This document shows, piece by piece, positions 35,476 through 43,971 of a stretch of 64,000 nt of DNA. The position numbers and the translations under genes were made by a program. The stretch is from Pseudonocardia ammonioxydans (GTDB lineage: Bacteria > Actinomycetota > Actinomycetes > Mycobacteriales > Pseudonocardiaceae): assembly GCF_900115005.1 (NCBI RefSeq), contig NZ_FOUY01000018.1, positions 62,001 through 126,000 of the forward strand, in the 5' to 3' direction. A model generated the notes under the pieces. It saw only the letters and a program-made list of their open reading frames with translations. It was not told the origin of the DNA and ran no database searches. The stretch's first letter is position 1. Each line of letters opens with the position of its first letter.

Positions 35476-36300
35476 TCAGCGGCCCCGGTAGGTGGCCCGG
35501 CCGGGGCCCTCGGTCAGGAAGGAGGCGACGGCCCCGCGCAGGTCCTCGGTGCCGAACAGGGCACCGGAGAGCTGCGGGGTGATCGCGTCGGCGGCCCGCA
35601 CGCCGTCCCGGACGGCGGTGCCGACGAGCTGCTTGGTGGCCGCGTGCGCCCTGGTCGGGCCCGCCGCCAGCGTGCCGGCGAACGCGCGGGCGGCCTCGGC
35701 GAACCCGTCACGAGGCAGCACCCGGTTGACCACGCCCCACTCGCGCAGCACCTCGGCCCCGAACCGCTCGCCGGTGAGGACGAGCTCCTTCGCCCGGGCC
35801 GGCCCGGCGCGTTCGGCCAGGCGCTGCGGTCCGCCCATCGACGGGGTGAGGCCGACGACGATCTCGACGAGCCCGAACGAGGCGTTCTCGGTGGCCAGCA
35901 GCAGGTCACAGGCCAGGGACAGCTCGAACGCCGCGGTGAGGGTGAGGCCGTGCGCGGCGAAGACCGTCGGCACCGGCAGGTCCTCGATGCCCTGGGCCAG
36001 GCGCATCAACCGGCTCCACAGCGTGGTGCCCTGCCCGACCGGGTCGGGCCCCTCGGCGATCTCCTGGAAGCCGTGGACGTCCACCCCGCCGGAGACGACC
36101 TTGCCGCGTGCCTCGAACAGGACCGCGCGGGCGCGGTCCGGGTGGCCGGGCGCGGTGATCGCGGCCAGCTCGGCGACGGCGCTCTCGAAGCCGGCGAAGA
36201 CCGACTCGTCGAACAGGTTGAGCGGGGGATGGTCGAGCACGACGACGGCGAGGTCGCCGTCGCGCTCGACGCGCACCGGGGTGGCGGGGGCGTCACTCAT
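35476..36300 (-). CDS. enoyl-CoA hydratase/isomerase (crotonase) family protein
   Basis: A 274-aa crotonase: FEARGKVVSGGVDVHGFQEI is the oxyanion-hole segment, FELSLACDLLLATENASFGLVEIVVGLTPSMGG the second CoA/active-site segment. The catalytic Glu equivalent is the E in LVEIVVG. Acts on enoyl- or related acyl-CoA thioesters in the cytosol. Divergent from an SDR gene 72 bp away. Which acyl-CoA it uses is not visible. Confidence 0.87.
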   Translation of the reverse strand: MSDAPATPVRVERDGDLAVVVLDHPPLNLFDESVFAGFESAVAELAAITAPGHPDRARAVLFEARGKVVSGGVDVHGFQEIAEGPDPVGQGTTLWSRLMRLAQGIEDLPVPTVFAAHGLTLTAAFELSLACDLLLATENASFGLVEIVVGLTPSMGGPQRLAERAGPARAKELVLTGERFGAEVLREWGVVNRVLPRDGFAEAARAFAGTLAAGPTRAHAATKQLVGTAVRDGVRAADAITPQLSGALFGTEDLRGAVASFLTEGPGRATYRGR

Positions 36301-36372
36301 CGGCCGGACGCTACCGGGTGATCCACCGGCGTCCCCTTCCGTGCCGGACGGTGAGTGGGGTAGACCACAACC

Positions 36373-37155
36373 ATGACGTCAGCACTCTCCGGACGGGTCG
36401 TCCTGGTCACCGGTGGCGCGAGCGGGATCGGCGCGGAGGTCTGCCGGCGGGCGGCCGCCGCCGGGGCGTCGGTGGTCGTGGCCGACATCGCCGAGGAGCG
36501 GGCCCGTGAGCTCGCCTCCGAGGTCGGCGGGCACGCCGTGGTCATGGACGTGACCTCCGAGGACTCCGTCTCCTCCGCAGTGGACCGTGCAGAGGAGACG
36601 GCCGGGCCGATCGACGTCCTGGTGACCTCGGCGGGGATCACCCAGCCGCCGCTCCCGCCGGAGGAGCTGGACCAGTCCATGTGGGACAAGGTCCTGGACG
36701 TGGACCTGCGCGGCACCTGGCTCTGCGCGGTCGCCGTCGGCCGCCGGATGGCGGTGCGGGGCAGCGGCAACATCGTGACGATCGCGTCGATCGCCGGGAT
36801 GCGGTCGATGCCGCTGCACTCCTACACGCCGGCCAAGGCCGCGGTGATCGCGCTGACCGCGGACCTGGCGACCGAGTGGGGCCGGTCGGGGGTCCGGGTG
36901 AACTCGGTGTCGCCGGGCTACACGCTGACGCCGCTGTTGCAGGAGCAGATCGACCAGGGCCAGCGCGACCCCGCCAACCTGGTGGAGGCCTCGGTGCTGG
37001 GCCGGATGGTCCGGACCGAGGAGGTCGCCGACGCCGTGTGCTTCCTCGCCTCCGATGCCGCCTCGGCGATCACCGGGGTGAACCTGCCGGTCGACGCGGG
37101 CTGGTTGATCGCGCCGTCCTGGCGGACCTACCGGGGCGTTCCGGACAAGCGCTGA
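36373..37155 (+). CDS. SDR-family oxidoreductase
   Basis: A 260-aa short-chain dehydrogenase with TGGASGIG cofactor loop, D at strand 2 end (VVADIAEE, NAD type), TSAGIT, IASIAG with catalytic Ser and YTPAKAAV (Tyr, Lys). Similar proteins oxidise polyols or 3-hydroxyacyl thioesters. Ends in a conserved VDAGWLIAP. Divergent from the crotonase; no clear operator in the gap. Confidence 0.87.
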   Translation: MTSALSGRVVLVTGGASGIGAEVCRRAAAAGASVVVADIAEERARELASEVGGHAVVMDVTSEDSVSSAVDRAEETAGPIDVLVTSAGITQPPLPPEELDQSMWDKVLDVDLRGTWLCAVAVGRRMAVRGSGNIVTIASIAGMRSMPLHSYTPAKAAVIALTADLATEWGRSGVRVNSVSPGYTLTPLLQEQIDQGQRDPANLVEASVLGRMVRTEEVADAVCFLASDAASAITGVNLPVDAGWLIAPSWRTYRGVPDKR

Positions 37156-37174
37156 ACCGGGTGGGGGAAACCTC

Positions 37175-37205
37175 TTGACCTGAACTGAACTTCAGGTCCC
37201 AGGCT
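37175..37205 (+). promoter_or_regulatory. MerR-type promoter with 19-bp spacer
   Basis: TTGACC (37175-37180) and CAGGCT (37200-37205) are 19 bp apart. The spacer carries GACCTGAA-N6-TTCAGGTC (37177-37198), a perfect 8+8 repeat. This is the geometry of MerR/SoxR-activated promoters. The ATG at 37213 is 7 bases after the -10, so the transcript would be leaderless. No MerR gene lies within the window. Confidence 0.6.
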
Positions 37206-37212
37206 CTGTCCC

Positions 37213-37647
37213 ATGAGCGAAACCACAACCGTCCACACCGTTCACCCGACCGCCGCCGGCACGCCGGTGGCACGCCGGCGGCTGCTGCGACTGGCCGGCG
37301 TCGCGGCGACCGTCGTCGTCACCCTCGCCGTCTGGGCCGTCGGTGCACTCGCCGGCGCCGACTACGTCCTGCGGGACCCGACCGGCGCCGTGGTCATCGA
37401 CGCCTGGACCACCGCGGTGGTCACGCTCGTCGTGTCCCTGCTGGGCTGGGCCGGCCTGGCAGTGCTCGAACGCCTCACCCGGCACGCCGCCCGGATCTGG
37501 ACGGGCCTGGCCGCGGTGGTGGTCACCGCGTCGATGGTCCCGATCTTCCTGATCGTCGCGACACCGGCGACCCAGGTGGCGTTGTTCTTCGTGCACCTCG
37601 CGGTGGCCGTGCTGGTCCCCGCCCTGCTGCAGGCCCGTCGCCGGTAG
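37213..37647 (+). CDS. DUF6069-like four-helix membrane protein
   Basis: A 144-aa protein with four hydrophobic helices (LLRLAGVAATVVVTLAVWAV, AVVTLVVSLLGWAGLAVL, TGLAAVVVTASMVPIFLIV, VALFFVHLAVAVLVPALL) resembling the actinobacterial DUF6069 group. No catalytic motif. Expression apparently depends on the MerR-type promoter just upstream. Function unknown. Confidence 0.75.
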   Translation: MSETTTVHTVHPTAAGTPVARRRLLRLAGVAATVVVTLAVWAVGALAGADYVLRDPTGAVVIDAWTTAVVTLVVSLLGWAGLAVLERLTRHAARIWTGLAAVVVTASMVPIFLIVATPATQVALFFVHLAVAVLVPALLQARRR

Positions 37648-37658
37648 GAGCCGGCACA

Positions 37659-37694
37659 GGTGCCACCCGCCGTGAGGGGTCGGCGGGTGGCACC
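37659..37694. terminator. bidirectional terminator hairpin
   Basis: GGTGCCACCCGCCG (37659-37672), 8-base loop, CGGCGGGTGGCACC (37681-37694); all 14 pairs match. It lies between the convergent DUF6069-like gene and the MFS pseudogene. Confidence 0.8.
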
Positions 37695-37738
37695 GTCGGT
37701 TCGGCATCCGCCGAGCTCGAGCGGTGCGATCGCCGACG

Positions 37739-38966
37739 CTACGTGTCGGGCCGGGTGGGCAGGTCCCGTGTCGCGACCAGCGTGCACGCCGCCGAGGAGA
37801 GCAGCAGCAGTCCCACGGCGTGGAAGATCGCCCCGGCACCACCGGTGAGCCCGGCCAGACCGCCCGCGCCGAGCGGGACCAGGACCTGCCCGATGCGGTT
37901 GCCCGCCAGTCGTACCGACAGTGCGGCAGCGCGGTTGTGGTGATCGGCGACCAGGGTCACCCAGGACATCGTGAGCGGCTGCCCGAGACCCCAGAAGAAT
38001 CCGACCGACCACCAGCATCGCGACGGCCAGCAGTACGACGTCGTCGGTCAGGGGCAGCAGCGCCATCGGGATGCCGGAGGCGAGCGTGGCCGACACGAGG
38101 AGTGCCCGCCGGGGCAGCCGGCGCAGCAGCAGGGGCATCGCCGCGCGCGAGACCACCGAGGTGACCGTGCGCGCCGTCAGCAGCAGGGTGACGGTCCCGA
38201 CTCCGAGTCCGGTCTCCTGGCCGAGCACCGGGAGATAGGCCATGAGCAGATCCATCCCGGTGAGGACGGTCAGGCTGGAGTAGATGGCGGGCTTCATCCC
38301 CGGGGTGTTGAGGATGGCGAGCGTGGACTGTTCGGTCCCGACCGCCTCGGCCGTGCCGACCCGGCCCCGGCGGACCGGGGCGAAACCGAAGGCGAGCGGT
38401 ACCGCCGCGGCGGCGAGTCCCGCCATCACCAGCAACGCCGGTGTGGTCGCGACCTGCCCGGGCTCGACGCCCCGATCGGTGAGCGTCGTGACGGCCCCGG
38501 CGAGCGGGAAGCCGACGAGCTGGCCGACCGAGACCCCGAGCGTGAGGTGGCCGAACCGGTTGTCGATCGTGCCGGGTGGCGACCACAGGGGGATCAAGCT
38601 CTGACACGCCACGGTGTGCAACATCTGCCCGAGCCCGAGCACGGCGCTGGCGACGATCAGAACGGCGAGGGAGGGGCTGAGCGCGGCGGCCAGGACCGCG
38701 ACGACGGTCAGCGTCAGACCGAGCCGCACGACCAGCACACCGCGGCCGCGGTCGACTGCGCGCCCGATCCGTAGTGCGACGACGAGGGGGAGCAGCGCGA
38801 ACACGGCCGTGATGAGGCCGACCGCCACAGCGTCCCCGCCGAGCGCGAGAGCGCGGTAGGACATGAGCGTCCGCACACCGCTGAGGACGGCGTGGGAGAG
38901 CAGCGTGGCGAGGACCAGGGACAGGAACCACGGCGGCCGGCGCCCGAGGGGTCGGAGGTGGGGCAC
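37739..38966 (-). pseudogene. MFS transporter, frameshifted by a 4-bp duplication
   Basis: A roughly 409-aa drug-exporter-like MFS sequence from GTG 38966. The frame runs normally through about 318 codons (RTLMSYRALALGGDAVAVG, GMDLLMAYLPVLGQETGLG, LAVAMLVVG), then breaks where the minus strand reads GTCGGTCGG. The remaining MFS sequence (FFWGLGQPLTMSW...ATRDLPTRPDT) continues in another frame to 37739. Removing one copy of the 4-bp tandem (CGACCGAC on the plus strand, 38003-38010) restores VVVGFFWGLG. It follows the GntR gene by 6 bp. Could be a true recent inactivation or a sequencing error. Confidence 0.75.
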
Positions 38967-38972
38967 CTGGGG

Positions 38973-39674
38973 TCAGGAGGCTTCGGAGTCCGACTCGTTC
39001 GTGCTCGTCGGGCCTGTGGCGCGCAGCTCCTTGCTCGTCTGGCGCAGCTCCCACGCGTGCATGATGTGGGCGTGCATGGCGGCCCGTGCGGCCGGTCCGT
39101 CGCGACGGGCGAGCGCGTCCAGGATCCCCGCGTGGTCGTGGTCGAGGGCCTGGCTGAACTCGGTGACCCCCCACAACGTCACCGACGGTTTGAACCGGGC
39201 CCACAGCAGCTGCAGGCCCTCGATCATCACCGAGGATGTGCTCTCGTAGATGGAGAAGTGCAGGTCCTTGTTGAGCAGGGACAAGGTCGCGGGCTCGACG
39301 CCGTCGGCCGTCGCCCGGACCAGGCGCTCGTTCGCCGCGAGCACGGCCGCGTAACGCTCGTCGGTCATCCGCTCGACCGCCACCTCGCAGGCGAGGCCCT
39401 CCAGCTCGGCTCGCATCCGGTACAGGTCGCGGGCCATCTCCGGCGTGAAGTCGCGCACCGTGGCGCCACGGTGGCTCGTGTACTCGATCGTGCCGTCGGC
39501 GGCCAGGATGCGCAGCGCCTCGCGGACCGGAGTCGGGCTCACCCCGTAGCGCTTGGCGATCGCGGTCTGGCGTAGCTGATCGCCCGGGTTGATCACTCCC
39601 TGTTGGAGGTCGGCCTTGAGTCGATCGAGCACGTAGGCCGTACGGCTCTTGGGCGGCGCGTCGCTCTCGCTCAT
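38973..39674 (-). CDS. GntR-family regulator, FadR/FCD subfamily
   Basis: A 233-aa regulator: winged helix at about residues 10-75 (YVLDRLKADLQQGVINPGDQLRQTAIAKRYGVSPTPVREALRIL), then an FCD domain (RMRAELEGLACEVAVERM, LNKDLHFSIYESTS). It is divergent from the PrpD operon, and the TAGATT/AATCTA palindrome lies between. Probably represses both that operon and the minus-strand crotonase operon at 53.7 kb, which has a related site. Confidence 0.9.
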   Translation of the reverse strand: MSESDAPPKSRTAYVLDRLKADLQQGVINPGDQLRQTAIAKRYGVSPTPVREALRILAADGTIEYTSHRGATVRDFTPEMARDLYRMRAELEGLACEVAVERMTDERYAAVLAANERLVRATADGVEPATLSLLNKDLHFSIYESTSSVMIEGLQLLWARFKPSVTLWGVTEFSQALDHDHAGILDALARRDGPAARAAMHAHIMHAWELRQTSKELRATGPTSTNESDSEAS

Positions 39675-39761
39675 GGACTCCGGAGCTCCTGGTCTCGTCC
39701 GTGTGGCCCGGTCCCGGGCGGTCCGAATCTACCACGACGCTACTTTCCATGTTCGGTGGAG

Positions 39762-39779
39762 TAGATTTTATAGAATCTA
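39762..39779. promoter_or_regulatory. GntR-type operator of the PrpD operon
   Basis: TAGATT-TTATAG-AATCTA, perfect 6+6 arms, in the 208-bp gap between the GntR gene and the PrpD gene. The core TTTATAGAAT recurs at 53701-53710. Confidence 0.65.
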
Positions 39780-39882
39780 TTGACCCCTCGGTCGTCCTCG
39801 TGTTTGCCTCTGTGTCGCCCCGACCGGGTGACACCGGTCACCGACGGGAGTCGTCGATGCCGACAGCACGGGAGGAACCTTG

Positions 39883-41262
39883 GTGATCGGGAGCATCACG
39901 GGCACGAGCCGGGAGGTGCGTGCGGCGCGGCCCGGATCGGCAGCCGATCCGGGCCGGTGGTCCGGCCTGGCCCCTGAGCAGCGCGACCGCCTGCAGCACC
40001 TGCTGGTCGACGCACTCGGTCTCGCCGCGGCCGGTGCCGCGAACGACGACGCACGGTCCGTACTCGCGGGTCTCGCCGCGGTCTCGCCCGGCGAGAGCAG
40101 GGTCCCGTGGACCCGTCTGCGTCTCGCCGCGCCGCAGGCCGCCACCGCGCTCTCCACGCTGATCCACGCCTGGGACTTCGACGACACGCACGACGAAGCC
40201 GTCGTGCACACCGCCGCCGTCGTCGTCCCGGCGGCGGTCGCGGCAATGGCCACCTCGCCGGCGCCGGGGGAGCGGTTCCTCGACGGCCTGGCCACCGGCG
40301 TGCAGCTCTTCTCCCGGCTGGCCCGCCTCGTCGGGCCCCGTCCCGGGGTCATCCGCACCGCCGGGCTGGGCGCACTCGCCGCTGCGGCCACGGCCGCGAC
40401 CGTGTGGGGACTCGACGAGGCGGACACCGAGAACGCCGTCGCGCTGTGCCTGGGTGCTGCGCTCGCGCCGGCGACCCGCCAGGCCGTGGTCGACGGCTCG
40501 GTGGCCAAGCGGCTCCAGCCCGGGCTCGCCACCGCCCACGGCGTGACAGCGGCGTCGCTCGCCCGTTCCGGCGTCATCGGACCGGCGGGCTGGCTCGGCG
40601 GCACCTACGGCGTGCTGCCCGGCTCCGAGCTGCGGCTCGCCGACCTGCTGACCGGACCGGCCGAGCTCGACGCGGTCGCGCTCAAGCCCTATCCCGCCTG
40701 CCGCTACACGCATGCCGCGCTGGCCGCCGGTGAGCAGTTGTATGCGCGGCACCCGGGCCCGGAGGCGTTGCACCGGATGGTGGCGCATCTGCCCGCGGGC
40801 GCCGCCTACGAGCTCGTCGCCCGCCCGTGGCGGGACCGCGGCAGCCCACTGGTCGACGCCCAGTTCTCGCTGCCGTGGCAGCTCGCCGCGCTGTGGGTGA
40901 CCGGCCGTTACGACCTCACGACCCTGCGCGGCGACCTCGGCCGCGCCGATATCGCCGCCGCGGCTGCCCGCATCGAGGTCCGTCAGGACCTGCCCGAGAG
41001 CACCGTGATGGCCGGCGCCCGGCTCGAGCTCGAGACCCCGGACGGCCGGCACGACACCGCCGAGGCCCGGATGCCCGGTACCGGCGACGCGCGCCCCGGC
41101 CGGGACGCCGTCGACCGCAAGCTCCTCGGCTGTCTGGACGTCGCCGGCGCAGCCGACCCGCGCGCTGTCGCCGACGGCCTGTGGCAGCTGGCCGCCGAGC
41201 TGCCCTCACTCGACGCGAGCGGCGTCGGCGCGGCGCTGCGTCGACGAACCGCCGTCCCGTGA
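39883..41262 (+). CDS. MmgE/PrpD-family protein 1
   Basis: A 459-aa protein of the 2-methylcitrate dehydratase/aconitate decarboxylase superfamily: all-helical N-domain with IHAWDFDDTHDEAVVHTAA (family Asp pair and His), GAALAPATRQAVVDGSVAKRLQPGLA, and ALKPYPACRYTH, the conserved start of the C-domain. Members dehydrate, decarboxylate or epimerise di- and tricarboxylates. GTG at 39883 is chosen for its spacing to GGAGGA (39871-39876); TTG at 39880 would be too close. First gene of the plus-strand operon. Confidence 0.87.
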   Translation: MIGSITGTSREVRAARPGSAADPGRWSGLAPEQRDRLQHLLVDALGLAAAGAANDDARSVLAGLAAVSPGESRVPWTRLRLAAPQAATALSTLIHAWDFDDTHDEAVVHTAAVVVPAAVAAMATSPAPGERFLDGLATGVQLFSRLARLVGPRPGVIRTAGLGALAAAATAATVWGLDEADTENAVALCLGAALAPATRQAVVDGSVAKRLQPGLATAHGVTAASLARSGVIGPAGWLGGTYGVLPGSELRLADLLTGPAELDAVALKPYPACRYTHAALAAGEQLYARHPGPEALHRMVAHLPAGAAYELVARPWRDRGSPLVDAQFSLPWQLAALWVTGRYDLTTLRGDLGRADIAAAAARIEVRQDLPESTVMAGARLELETPDGRHDTAEARMPGTGDARPGRDAVDRKLLGCLDVAGAADPRAVADGLWQLAAELPSLDASGVGAALRRRTAVP

Positions 41263-41299
41263 GGGCGGCGCCACGACCTGCGGCCCCGCAGCAGCGGAC

Positions 41300-41383
41300 A
41301 GCCCTGACTGCCCAGCCCTGACTGCCCAGCCCTGACTGCTCAGCGACGACTCCTCAGCCCTGACTGCTCAGCGACGAACGACG
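41300..41383 (+). repeat. six 14-bp tandem repeats between PrpD and ACAD genes
   Basis: Six consecutive 14-bp units starting at 41300, 41314, 41328, 41342, 41356 and 41370. Units 1 and 2 are identical (AGCCCTGACTGCCC), units 3 and 5 are AGCCCTGACTGCTC, and units 4 and 6 begin AGCGACGA. The array fills most of the 145-bp gap and ends just before the GAAGGAA ribosome binding site of the next gene. Confidence 0.9.
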
Positions 41384-41407
41384 AACGACGAGAAGGAACC
41401 CATCATC

Positions 41408-42556
41408 ATGGACTTCGGCCTCACCCCCGAGCAGACCACGCTCGTGGAGTCGGTCTCCAAGCTTGCCGAGCGCGAGTTCGGTGCCCGCGCCTTCCAGCGC
41501 ACCGAGTTCGCCTGGGACTCGCTCAAGGTGCTCGCGGAGCACGACCTGACCGGGCTCACCCTCCCGGTCGAGGTCGGGGGCCAGGGCGCCTCGCTGCTGG
41601 ACGCGGTACTCGTGATGATGGCGATCACCAAGGTGTGCCCGCACAGCGCCGACGCGTTGCAGGCCAGCAACTTCGGCGCCATCCGGCAGGTCGCGAACTT
41701 CGGCTCCGACTACGTCCGCGCCGAGGTCCTGCCGCTGTTCCTGCGCGGCGAGGGCCTGGTCACCGCCGGGATGAGCGAGCCGGATGCCGGCAGCGCGCTG
41801 ACCGACCTGCGCACCAGCGCCCGCTACGAGGGCGAGCACGTGGTGCTCAACGGTCAGAAGTGCTGGAACTCGCACGGCCCGGACGCGACGCACTCGGTGG
41901 TCTGGTGCCGGTTCGGCCCCTCCTCGCGCGACATCGGCGCCGTGCTGGTCCCGTTCGACTCCCCGGGCTTCACCCGGGGCAAGCGCGAGCTGCACATGAG
42001 CGGCGAGTCGCACTGCCAGCTGTTCTTCGACGAGTGCCGGGTGCCGAAGGAGTACGTGCTCGCCGACAGCGGCGCGCTGGGGAAGATGCTCTCGATCTTC
42101 GGTGTCGAGCGGATGGGCAACGCCTCGCGGGCCCTGGCCCTGGCCGAGACCGCCTACGAGCGCGCCGTCGAGCACGCGAAGGTACGGCAGGCCTTCGGCA
42201 AGGACCTGTGCGAGTTCCAGGGCCTGCAGTGGAAGTTCGCCGACATGAAGGTCGAGCTCGACGCGGCGCGGATGCTGCTGCTGCGGGCCGTCGCGAACGC
42301 CGACGCCGGCGCCCCGGACGCCACCGAGGCCGCGGTCGCCAAGCTGCACGCCAACCGGACCGCCTTCCAGGTGGCCAACGAGGCGATGCAGGTCTTCGGC
42401 GCCTCGGGCTACAGCCAGGAGTACCCGCTGGAGTACATCGTCCGCCGCACCCGCGGCTGGATGATCGCCGGCGGCTCGGTGGAGATCCTCAAGAACACCA
42501 TCGCCGGGTCGATCTTCGGCCGGCGTTTCGACCAGCGGGCGGGGGCCGGCAAGTGA
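41408..42556 (+). CDS. acyl-CoA dehydrogenase family protein
   Basis: A 382-aa flavoprotein dehydrogenase. The N-terminal helical domain begins MDFGLTPEQTTLVESVSKLAERE, the middle beta-domain has AGMSEPDAGSALTDLRTSA (FAD/substrate loop), and the C-terminal domain has RQAFGKDLCEFQGLQWKFADM and MQVFGASGYSQEYPLEYIVR. Introduces a 2,3-double bond into an acyl-CoA with electron transfer to ETF. Second gene of the operon; its end overlaps the next gene by GTGA. Confidence 0.92.
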   Translation: MDFGLTPEQTTLVESVSKLAEREFGARAFQRTEFAWDSLKVLAEHDLTGLTLPVEVGGQGASLLDAVLVMMAITKVCPHSADALQASNFGAIRQVANFGSDYVRAEVLPLFLRGEGLVTAGMSEPDAGSALTDLRTSARYEGEHVVLNGQKCWNSHGPDATHSVVWCRFGPSSRDIGAVLVPFDSPGFTRGKRELHMSGESHCQLFFDECRVPKEYVLADSGALGKMLSIFGVERMGNASRALALAETAYERAVEHAKVRQAFGKDLCEFQGLQWKFADMKVELDAARMLLLRAVANADAGAPDATEAAVAKLHANRTAFQVANEAMQVFGASGYSQEYPLEYIVRRTRGWMIAGGSVEILKNTIAGSIFGRRFDQRAGAGK

Positions 42557-43971
42557 GCGTCACCGGAACCACCCACGACACCGTCGCCGCCGCGGGCCGG
42601 AGCCTGGACGGGGCGACCGACGCCGTCGTCGACTGGGTCGTCGCGGCGCAGGAGCGCCCGCTGCCGCCGGAGGTCGAGCACCACGTGCGCCGGCTGCTCG
42701 TCGACTACATGGCCGCCGTGATCCCCGGTGCGGCCACCGACGTCGCCCGCGGTGTGGCGGCCCACGTCGGCACGACCTACGGCGCCACCGGCCGCGCCGC
42801 GACGGCGATCGGCCTGGGCCGGGTGTCGGCACCCGGTGCCGCGTTCCTGAACGGCACGAGCGCGCACAGCCTCGAGGTCGACGACGGCTACACCCCCGGC
42901 AGCGTGCATCCGAGCAGCGTCTGCTTCCCGGCCGTGCTCGCCGCCGCGGAGGCCCGCGGCAGCGACACGACCACCACCGTGCGCGCGCTCGCGGTCGCCC
43001 TGGAGGCCGTGTCCCGGCTCGCCGCCGCAGGCCACCCGGCCACCTGGCGCAACCACTTCCACAACACCCCGCTCGCCGGCGTCGTCGGTGCGACCTGTGG
43101 CGTTGCGGTGCTGCACGGACTCGATGCCGATCGGCTGCACGACGCGCTCGGCGTCGCCGCATCGCACGCCGGGGGGCTGTTCGCCTTCCTCGGCAAGGAC
43201 GCCGAGGTCAAGCGAATCCACCCGGGCAAGGCCGCGCGCGACGCGATCGTCAGCGTCGAGCTCGCCGAGGCCGGGGTGACCGGCCCGCGCCCGATCCTGG
43301 AGACCCCGCACGGCTACGTCGACGCGTTCGCCGACGGCGGTTTCGACGCCGGCGTCCTGCTCGACGGGCTCGGGGAGCGCTGGGTCGTGCTCGACTCCTA
43401 CGTCAAGCCCTACCCGTCCTGCCGGCACCTGCACGGGCCGATCGACGCCGTTCGGGCGCTGCGCGCCGCACACGGGGTGGCCGCGCCGGACGTCGCGCGG
43501 GTCGACGTCGCCACCTACACGGTCGCCTCGCACCACGCGGGTACCCGGGTGGAGGCGCTGCTCGACGCGCAGATGAGCATCCCGTTCGCGGTGGCCACCG
43601 CGCTGGTGCACGACGAGGTCGGACTCACCGAGTTCGGCCGGGACGCCCGTCGTGACCCGGGTGTGCTCGATCTGGTCGACCGGGTGCACGTACGTGCCGA
43701 CCGGCAGGCCGACGCCGACTACCCGACGCTGCGCACCGCGGTCGTGACGCTGACCTGCCACGACGGCCGCGAGCTGACCGAGCGGGTACCGCTGCCCTAC
43801 GGCGAGCCGGGCAACCCGGTGAGCGACGAGGAGATGACCGCGAAGCTGGTGCGGCTCGCCGCGCCGGTGATCGGCCGCGACGCCGCCACCGCGCTGGCCG
43901 AGCAGCTCTGGACGTTCGCCTCGCTCGACGTGGTCGCCCGGACCGACGAGTACTGCCGGGGTGTGGCATGA
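42553..43971 (+). CDS. MmgE/PrpD-family protein 2
   Basis: A 472-aa PrpD-like protein, only distantly similar to the one at 39883. It has the canonical GTSAHSLEVDDGYTPGSVHPS (His and Asp pair), GLFAFLGKDAEVKRIHPGKAARD, and VKPYPSCRHLHGPIDA at the C-domain start. Two different PrpD homologues in one operon suggests two successive steps, for example dehydration then rehydration or isomerisation of a carboxylated intermediate, or a heteromeric enzyme. Coupled by 4-bp overlaps on both sides. Confidence 0.88.
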   Translation: MSVTGTTHDTVAAAGRSLDGATDAVVDWVVAAQERPLPPEVEHHVRRLLVDYMAAVIPGAATDVARGVAAHVGTTYGATGRAATAIGLGRVSAPGAAFLNGTSAHSLEVDDGYTPGSVHPSSVCFPAVLAAAEARGSDTTTTVRALAVALEAVSRLAAAGHPATWRNHFHNTPLAGVVGATCGVAVLHGLDADRLHDALGVAASHAGGLFAFLGKDAEVKRIHPGKAARDAIVSVELAEAGVTGPRPILETPHGYVDAFADGGFDAGVLLDGLGERWVVLDSYVKPYPSCRHLHGPIDAVRALRAAHGVAAPDVARVDVATYTVASHHAGTRVEALLDAQMSIPFAVATALVHDEVGLTEFGRDARRDPGVLDLVDRVHVRADRQADADYPTLRTAVVTLTCHDGRELTERVPLPYGEPGNPVSDEEMTAKLVRLAAPVIGRDAATALAEQLWTFASLDVVARTDEYCRGVA

